Shown piece after piece: positions 58,540 to 64,000 of a stretch of 64,000 nucleotides of DNA; the first letter of the stretch is position 1; each line of letters opens with the position of its first letter. A model generated the notes under the pieces. The model was not told the origin of the DNA. It saw only the letters and a program-made list of their open reading frames with translations, and ran no database searches. Position numbers and translations under genes: made by a program. The stretch is from positions 558,001 to 622,000 of the forward strand of contig NZ_JBJDSB010000002.1 in assembly GCF_044987625.1 (NCBI RefSeq), read 5' to 3'. The stretch is from Desulfobaculum sp044987625 (GTDB lineage Bacteria; Desulfobacterota; Desulfovibrionia; Desulfovibrionales; Desulfovibrionaceae).

Positions 58540-59832
58540 GTGTACTTCGACAAAGCCGAGACCTACTCCCGTGAGGACATCGAAAAGGTTCAACTCGTCC
58601 GACTGCAAAGCACCATTGAGCGTGCACGCAACTCGCGCCTGTATAGGGACAGGCTGAGTGGCGTTTCCGCCTCGGACATCCGCTCCATCGACGACGTGCG
58701 TCGTCTGCCGTTTACCACCAAGGACGACCTGCGCGGCAGCTATCCCGATGGGCTGCTGACCGTGCCGCACGAGGACTTTGTGCGCCTGCACGTGTCCAGC
58801 GGCACCACCGGCAATCCCACTGCGGTCTATTACACGCAAAACGACCTGAATTCCTGGGCCGACCTCATGGCGCGGTGCATGCACATGATAGGCATCCGGC
58901 CCGGCGATACCTTTCAGAATATGAGCGGCTACGGGCTGTTCACCGGCGGGCTCGGCGTCCACTACGGCGCCGAGCGGCTGGGTTGCCTGACTATCCCCTC
59001 CGGGGCGGGCAACACCTCGCGTCAGATTAAGCTGATGCAGGACTTCAGAACCAGCGCCATCCACATCATTCCGTCCTACGCGCTGTACTTTGCCGAAGCC
59101 CTCGAAAAGCGCGGCATCGACCCGAAAACGGACCTCAACGTGCGCGTTGCGCTCATCGGCGCGGAGCCGCATACCGAGGAGACCCGCCGTAAGATTGAGG
59201 ACTCCCTCGGCATCAAGGCCTACAATTCCTACGGCCTGTCCGAGATGAACGGTCCGGGCGTCGCCTTCGAATGCGAACATCAGGACGGCATGCACGTGTG
59301 GGAAGACGCCTACATCGTGGAAATCATCAATCCCGAGACCCTTGAACCCGTGAAGGAAGGCGAAGTGGGCGAGATTGTCATGACCACGCTGCTGCGCGAG
59401 GGCATGCCCATTATCCGCTACCGCACGCGCGACCTGTGCCGCTTTATTCCCGGCACCTGCGCCTGCGGCCGCCAGCACCGCCGCCTCGACCGCATCAAGG
59501 GCCGCGCGGACGATATGATGATCCTTAAGGGCGTCAACATCTACCCTATGCAGATTGAGCAGGTGCTCATGGCCATGCCCGAGGTGGGCCAGAACTACCT
59601 TATCGAGCTGGATAACGACGGGCACATCGACTACATGCGCGTACGGGTGGAAGTGAAGGGTGAATTTTTCATTGAAGACATGCGCGCGCTGAATGCCCTG
59701 CAAAAACGCATTCAGACGTCGCTGCGAAACGAGATACTCATCACGCCCAAGGTGGAACTCGTGGAGGCCAACAGCCTGCCCAAGAGCGAAGGCAAGGCCA
59801 AGCGGGTTCAGGACCTGCGCAGCGTGTACTAG
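58540..59832 (+). CDS. Phenylacetate-CoA ligase family (PaaK-like) acyl-CoA ligase
   Basis: 430 residues from GTG 58540, GGAG upstream. An ANL-superfamily adenylating enzyme of the short PaaK type: VSSGTTGNPTAVYYTQND (ATP loop, near residue 88), IIPSYALYFAEALEKRG, AYNSYGLSEMNGPGVAFECE, GRADDMMILKGVNIYPMQIE and LVEANSLPKSEGKAKRVQDL. It is followed closely by DUF456 and thrC. In anaerobes such ligases activate aryl or indole acetates; the substrate here is unknown. Confidence 0.9.
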   Translation: MYFDKAETYSREDIEKVQLVRLQSTIERARNSRLYRDRLSGVSASDIRSIDDVRRLPFTTKDDLRGSYPDGLLTVPHEDFVRLHVSSGTTGNPTAVYYTQNDLNSWADLMARCMHMIGIRPGDTFQNMSGYGLFTGGLGVHYGAERLGCLTIPSGAGNTSRQIKLMQDFRTSAIHIIPSYALYFAEALEKRGIDPKTDLNVRVALIGAEPHTEETRRKIEDSLGIKAYNSYGLSEMNGPGVAFECEHQDGMHVWEDAYIVEIINPETLEPVKEGEVGEIVMTTLLREGMPIIRYRTRDLCRFIPGTCACGRQHRRLDRIKGRADDMMILKGVNIYPMQIEQVLMAMPEVGQNYLIELDNDGHIDYMRVRVEVKGEFFIEDMRALNALQKRIQTSLRNEILITPKVELVEANSLPKSEGKAKRVQDLRSVY

Positions 59833-59841
59833 GGAGACTGT

Positions 59842-60348
59842 ATGGCTGAGTTCCTTGCGGTTGGCTTCATCGTCATCATGTTTGGCGTTTTGCTGCTGCA
59901 CATCTTTTCGCTGCCTGCAAACTGGATTGTTTTGATCCTTGTGGGCCTGTGGAAGGTAACGCATCCTGATATGGCGCTCTCGTGGCTGGGCTTTGGCGGT
60001 CTTGCCGCCCTTGCGGCCCTTGGCGAGGCGCTGGAATTCGTTATTCGGATGAAAGGGGCTTCCCGTTACGGCGCGTCCACGCGCGGAAACTGGGGCGGCG
60101 TTATCGGGGCCATTGTTGGCGCGATATTCGGCGCTGGGTTTCTGCTGGGCGTTGGGGCGCTGCCCGGCGCGCTTATTGGCGCGTTTGGCGGGTGCCTTGC
60201 CGCGGAGCGGCTGTCCGGCCGCGACTTTGAGGGCGCGCGCCGCGCCGCTGTGGGCGCCATGTACGGCACCTTCCTTGGCCTTGTGAGCAAGGTCGGCATT
60301 GGTGTGGTTATGGCGTGGTACGCCGCCGGGTCGGTCTGGCCCGCGTAA
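59842..60348 (+). CDS. DUF456 family membrane protein
   Basis: 168 residues, nine bases after the PaaK-like gene. Mostly hydrophobic with about four or five transmembrane helices (FLAVGFIVIMFGVLLLHIFS, VGVGAIFGAGFLL-type glycine-rich helices, GIGVVMAWYAA). Family-typical LPANWIVLILVGLWK near residue 24 and GGVIGAIVGAIFGAG. Function unknown; no catalytic residue. Confidence 0.85.
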   Translation: MAEFLAVGFIVIMFGVLLLHIFSLPANWIVLILVGLWKVTHPDMALSWLGFGGLAALAALGEALEFVIRMKGASRYGASTRGNWGGVIGAIVGAIFGAGFLLGVGALPGALIGAFGGCLAAERLSGRDFEGARRAAVGAMYGTFLGLVSKVGIGVVMAWYAAGSVWPA

Positions 60349-60447
60349 ACTGGCATTTCTTGCGGTGTGGTGGGCCATACGGGGCAACGACCCCGCGCCC
60401 GCCGCGCCCAACCTCTAGCCTGTGTGAAACGAGAAGGACGAAGGACA

Positions 60448-61899
60448 ATGTCTGAGAGGAACGCGTTTCCGGAGTACCGGGGACGCATGGAATATTACTG
60501 CCTTGGCTGCGGCGCCACCTATGGCACCGAACAGTTGCACTACACCTGCCCGGACTGTGGCGGCGTGTTTTTGCTGCGCGACACTGGCTTTGACGCCCTC
60601 AAGCAGACGTCCGGCGAGACGTGGCGGAACATCTTTGATGCCCGCGCCGCCTCCAAGACCGACGCCTTGCGCGGCATCTTCCGTTTCTATGAGCTGATGG
60701 CTCCGGTGATGGATGAGCGGGACATCGTCTACCTTGGCGAAGGCAACACCCCCATTATCCACTCCAGCCGCCGCCTGAGCGACCAACTGGGCGGGCAGAA
60801 GATGGCCTTTAAGAACGACGGCCAGAACCCCAGCGCGTCCTTTAAGGACCGTGGCATGGCCTGCGCGTTCAGCTTCCTGAACCATCTCATCCGCACGCAG
60901 GGCCTTGAGGAAGTGCTGGCGGTGTGCGCCTCCACGGGTGACACGTCCGCCGCTGCGGCGCTATATGCCTCCTACGCGGACAGCGCCATCAAGTCCGCCG
61001 TGCTGCTGCCCGAGGGCAAGGTCACCCCGCAGCAGTTGGCCCAGCCGCTGGGCAGTGGCGCTGTGGTGCTGGAAGTGCCCGGCGTGTTTGATGACTGCAT
61101 GAAGGTTGTTGAGCACCTTGCGGACAACTATCAGGTGGCGTTGCTCAATTCCAAGAATGCATGGCGCATCCTTGGGCAGGAGTCCTTCGCGTTTGAGGTT
61201 GCCCAGTGGTACGACTGGGACCTCGCCGGAAAGGCCGTATTTGTGCCCATTGGCAACGCTGGCAATATTACCGCCATCATGAGCGGCTTCCTCAAGCTGC
61301 ATGAGCTTGGCGTGATTGACGCCTTGCCGCGTGTGTTTGGCGTGCAGTCCCACCACGCGGACCCGGTGTTCAAGTACTACGCCGCCGCGCCGGAAGAGCG
61401 CCAGTGGCAGCCCATGCAGGTGGAGCCCAGCGTGGCGCAGGCCGCGATGATTGGCAATCCCGTGTCCTTCCCCCGTGTGCGCTACTTTGCTGAACGCTTT
61501 GAGGCCGTGGCCGGAGCGGGCAGCTTCCAGGTGGTGCAGGTGACGGAGCAGGAAATCATTGAAGGTATGCTGCTGGCTAACCGCCATGGGCATATCTCCT
61601 GCACGCAGGGTGGCGAATGCCTCGCCGGGCTTATGAAGGCGCGCGAGGCCGGCCTTATCCACAAGGACGAGACCGCCGTGCTGGACGCCACCGCCCACAT
61701 GCTGAAATTCATTGGCTTTCAGGATATGTATTTCCAGAACGCGTTCCCGCCCGAGTACGGCATTACGCCGGACCCGGAGCGCGCCAACACTCCCCTGCGC
61801 GTCATCGACGCCGGGGAAAAGGAGCGCCTGAGCGAGACCGAATACACCAAGGCCTGCGCCACGAGCATCGTGGACCGCCTTGGCCTGAAGTCGCGCTAG
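60448..61899 (+). CDS. thrC: Threonine synthase
   Basis: 483 residues from ATG 60448, AAGGAC upstream; an earlier open frame to 60367 is not used. A PLP fold-type II enzyme making threonine from O-phosphohomoserine. An N-terminal zinc-ribbon-like region (YYCLGCGATYGTEQLHYTC, CPDCGG) is followed by the PLP lysine in QNPSASFKDRGMACAFSFLN, the phosphate loop PIGNAGNITAIMSGFL, and SCTQGGECLAGL. The zinc-ribbon leader is typical of the long archaeal-like subgroup. Confidence 0.94.
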   Translation: MSERNAFPEYRGRMEYYCLGCGATYGTEQLHYTCPDCGGVFLLRDTGFDALKQTSGETWRNIFDARAASKTDALRGIFRFYELMAPVMDERDIVYLGEGNTPIIHSSRRLSDQLGGQKMAFKNDGQNPSASFKDRGMACAFSFLNHLIRTQGLEEVLAVCASTGDTSAAAALYASYADSAIKSAVLLPEGKVTPQQLAQPLGSGAVVLEVPGVFDDCMKVVEHLADNYQVALLNSKNAWRILGQESFAFEVAQWYDWDLAGKAVFVPIGNAGNITAIMSGFLKLHELGVIDALPRVFGVQSHHADPVFKYYAAAPEERQWQPMQVEPSVAQAAMIGNPVSFPRVRYFAERFEAVAGAGSFQVVQVTEQEIIEGMLLANRHGHISCTQGGECLAGLMKAREAGLIHKDETAVLDATAHMLKFIGFQDMYFQNAFPPEYGITPDPERANTPLRVIDAGEKERLSETEYTKACATSIVDRLGLKSR

Positions 61900-61927
61900 A
61901 GCGGAAAGACAGAGAGACGACATGACG

Positions 61928-61955
61928 GGGACGCCTGAGAGGGCGTCCCTTTTTT
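61928..61955 (+). terminator. Terminator after thrC
   Basis: GGGACGCC (61928-61935) pairs with GGCGTCCC (61942-61949), then six T. The T-run touches the stop codon of the convergent kinase gene. Confidence 0.9.
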
Positions 61956-64000
61956 ATTCGCCGCCCACGGGCAGGGTGATGGTGAAGCGGGTCCACTCGC
62001 CGGGCTGGGAGTCCACCCGGAATTCCCCGCCGTGGTTGCGGGTGACGATGAAGTACGACACGGACAGCCCAAGGCCCGTACCCGCGCCGGCCTCCTTGGT
62101 CGTGTAGAACGGCTCGAACACGCGGCGTTTGAGGGCCGCATCCATGCCGGGGCCGTTATCCTCCACCTCCACACGCACACGCTCGCTGTCGTGCGAAATA
62201 CGAAGCGTAATGCGCGGCGTATCGTTTTCGAATGACTTTGTCGCCAGCGCTTGTCCGGCGTTTTTGAGCAGGTTGAGGAACACCTGCTCAATTTCCGTCC
62301 GGCTGACGTGAACAAGGGGGACGTCCGCGTCGTAGTCGCGCTGGATGGTGATGTTGCGGAAGTCGTATTGCTTGTCGGGCTGATAGTCCTTGGACGCAAG
62401 CTCCACGGCATCATCAAGGATGGAGCTGAGGTGGTAGGGGCGCTTGTTGGTGTCGTTGCGGCGGCTGAAATCGAGCATGTTGCGCACGATGGTGGCCGCG
62501 CGGTTGCCGGCCTCGGCAATGCCCTCCAGATAGGTAGGAATGCGCCGCATGTGGAGGTATTCGCTCACTGCTTCAAGGTCCACCCCGGTGGCGCGGGCGG
62601 CCTTGGCATTGGCGGGCAGATTGGGAGAAAGGCGGCGGATGATATTTTGGTTGGATTGCAAAATTGCGCCGAGGGGGTTGTTAATCTCGTGCGCCATACC
62701 TGCGGCCAGCCCGCCAAGGGAGACCATTTTTTCGGATTCGAGGATCATATCCTCAATGCGCACGCGTTCGGTGACGTCATCAATGCGGATGACAGCGCCG
62801 GAGGTCGTCTCCGTGCCGAGTGGATAGGCGGTGATGTCGTAAAACCGCTGTTCGCCGTCCGCAACATGGACGAGACGCGGGGTGTGCTGTGGTTCCTTTT
62901 GATGGATGGCGTGGCGCACCATGGGCATATGCCCCGTCATGGCCGGGAGGATGTCGTCCAACTTCTCGCCAAGTGCCCCCTGCATGTCGATGCCCGTATA
63001 GTCCTGTGCGGCGCGGTTCCACTGGATGATGCGTTCAAACTCGTCCACGGCCACCAGCACCGAGGGCATGGAGTCCACAATGTTGCCCAGCAGCAGGCGC
63101 AGGCGGCTGAGTTCGCCCTCGGCCCGCCTTTTTTCCGTGATGTCGCGGAAGTTGTAAATGGTGCCCAGCGTAGCGTCCGCATTGACGAGGGGGTAGGTGG
63201 CGCGCTCTATGATGCGCCCATCCGTGCAGATGAGTTCGTCAAAGAGGGCGGCGTCCACTGTGGTCGCGGTGGGGCGGGGCCACTGCGGGGGCACCGTCAA
63301 TTGCTCGGCAATGCGCTCGCGCACACGCCGGACGCTGAAGCCAGAGGGGGCGTCGCTTGGGGGGATGCCCCACAGTTCATGAAAGCGGGGGTTGGTCTTG
63401 ATGATGTAGTCCGCCGTATCCGTCACCAGCAGCCCGTCCCCAGTGGAGTTGAAGGTCACGCGCAACAGCTCCTCGCGCTGGAGGAGGTCGTTGTTCATTT
63501 GGCGGAGCTTGGCGGTTTTGGTGCGGACGCGTTCTTCCAGTTCGCTGTGCGCTTTCGCCAACTCCGCAAGGGCGGTGGAACGTTCTCGGACCATCTCGTT
63601 GGCCGGGGCGGCCAGTTGGCGGAATTCGTCAAAGACCATGGCGTCCGGGTCAATGTAGGCGGCACCTGATGCGGCCTCGCGGAAGAAGTTGGTCAGTGCG
63701 GCAAAGCTGCTGTTGAGCCGGGCGGTCAGCACCCGGACGATGATGGTGATGCTGATGAGAAGCACGGCCATGATGGCCCCGATGGTCAAGACGCGGTCGC
63801 GGATGTCGGCGCGCAGGTCGGCTTCCATGGCGACCATGGCGCTGTCGAGGTCGTCGAGGTACACCCCGGCGCCAAGAATCCAGTTCCACTGCGGCACGTG
63901 CAGAAAATACGTCAGCTTTGGGTAGCGTCCCGGACCTGCGGGCTTCTCCCATACGTACCGCAAAAAACCGCCGCCCGGAGATGTTGCGGCGCGGATGACC
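61954..64000 (-). CDS. PAS-containing sensor histidine kinase, 5' end outside window
   Basis: The frame is open to the right edge, so the start lies beyond 64000; a TTG at 63963 is internal. The visible ~680 residues contain the end of a periplasmic Cache domain (YFLHVPQWNWILGAGVYLDD), a transmembrane helix (TIGAIMAVLLISITIIVRVL), and a HAMP-like/coiled linker. Two PAS domains follow (NSTGDGLLVTDTADYIIKTN, DSMPSVLVAVDEFERIIQWN). The dimerisation domain has the phospho-histidine in LGGLAAGMAHEINNPLGAIL, and the ATPase domain has NLLKNAGQAL, DNGPGMD and GTGLGLSVS. All kinase motifs are present. The ligand is unknown, and no response regulator is seen next to it. Confidence 0.9.
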   Translation of the reverse strand, partial: VIRAATSPGGGFLRYVWEKPAGPGRYPKLTYFLHVPQWNWILGAGVYLDDLDSAMVAMEADLRADIRDRVLTIGAIMAVLLISITIIVRVLTARLNSSFAALTNFFREAASGAAYIDPDAMVFDEFRQLAAPANEMVRERSTALAELAKAHSELEERVRTKTAKLRQMNNDLLQREELLRVTFNSTGDGLLVTDTADYIIKTNPRFHELWGIPPSDAPSGFSVRRVRERIAEQLTVPPQWPRPTATTVDAALFDELICTDGRIIERATYPLVNADATLGTIYNFRDITEKRRAEGELSRLRLLLGNIVDSMPSVLVAVDEFERIIQWNRAAQDYTGIDMQGALGEKLDDILPAMTGHMPMVRHAIHQKEPQHTPRLVHVADGEQRFYDITAYPLGTETTSGAVIRIDDVTERVRIEDMILESEKMVSLGGLAAGMAHEINNPLGAILQSNQNIIRRLSPNLPANAKAARATGVDLEAVSEYLHMRRIPTYLEGIAEAGNRAATIVRNMLDFSRRNDTNKRPYHLSSILDDAVELASKDYQPDKQYDFRNITIQRDYDADVPLVHVSRTEIEQVFLNLLKNAGQALATKSFENDTPRITLRISHDSERVRVEVEDNGPGMDAALKRRVFEPFYTTKEAGAGTGLGLSVSYFIVTRNHGGEFRVDSQPGEWTRFTITLPVGGE

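Noticed and set aside
58426..60411. 661-residue open frame on the minus strand
   Set aside because: Antisense to the PaaK-like ligase and DUF456 genes, which have recognisable motifs and ribosome binding sites.
63961..63963. TTG 63963 as start of the sensor kinase
   Set aside because: It falls inside the Cache domain sequence and the frame stays open to the window edge, so the gene continues outside.
1..64000. tRNA, rRNA, prophage or insertion-sequence genes
   Set aside because: I looked for cloverleaf-like arms with CCA-type ends and for transposase or integrase motifs in the protein frames and recognised none; a covariance-model scan would be more reliable.

Overview
The window looks like a chromosomal segment of a GC-rich, motile, anaerobic Gram-negative bacterium, most likely a member of the Desulfovibrionales. 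This is inferred from the combination of genes: a polar-flagellum export and placement block (fliR-flhB-flhA-flhF-flhG-fliA-cheY-fliL) fused to chemotaxis and housekeeping genes, hydrogenase maturation genes hypD-hypE, rubrerythrin, a nitrogenase-cofactor-like protein with a Gly-rich tail, and LPS genes (lptD, kdsB, waaA, rfaD, an O-antigen block). About 60 protein genes are supported. I see no tRNA, rRNA, CRISPR array, transposase or prophage gene.

Layout. (1) 1-8966 is a surface-glycan region. A plus-strand run (glycosyltransferase, TylF-like methyltransferase, GT4 enzyme, CgeB-like enzyme) collides tail to tail, with an 83-bp overlap, with a minus-strand operon (winged-helix/Rossmann regulator, NeuB-type sialate/nonulosonate synthase, two glycosyltransferases). 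The regulator has a clear sigma70 promoter with an inverted repeat over the start site; a second copy of that repeat lies 209 bp upstream. (2) 9111-9324 holds hairpins, a 7-bp tandem repeat and a terminator, then a TPR-protein gene. (3) 10358-15066 is a minus-strand run of HD hydrolase, ddl, waaA, kdsB and carA (Kdo/peptidoglycan/pyrimidine). (4) 15303-17406 is hypDE on the plus strand, followed by a terminator and a tenfold 8-bp repeat. (5) 17629-31992 is a 15-gene minus-strand flagellar/chemotaxis cluster that also carries dus, ispH and nadE; a near-perfect sigma54 site abuts the fliR start codon.

(6) 32068-37245 is an O-antigen block in the order GT4, epimerase, WecA-type transferase, WbpM-type dehydratase. 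(7) 37246-38507 is a gene-free stretch made of a roughly 400-bp unit repeated about 2.2 times, each full unit containing two mirrored hairpin termini. (8) 38508-49028 is mixed: M23 peptidase, TtcA-like enzyme, DUF4340 protein, rpoZ-dnaJ-moaC, YjdF-like protein, rubrerythrin, NifX-like protein, hisH-hisF, rfaD. (9) 49028-58496 carries a hypothetical gene, mutL, lptD, alr and rpsF-rpsR-rplI-dnaB. (10) 58540 to the end carries a PaaK-type ligase, a DUF456 membrane protein, threonine synthase and a sensor histidine kinase cut by the window edge.

The items most worth a second look are the regulator/operator pair in front of the NeuB operon, the mirrored-hairpin repeat units, a 124-bp three-stem palindromic element downstream of carA, and the sigma54 site that would make fliR mRNA leaderless. 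Function assignments come from recognising family motifs by eye; no database search was run.
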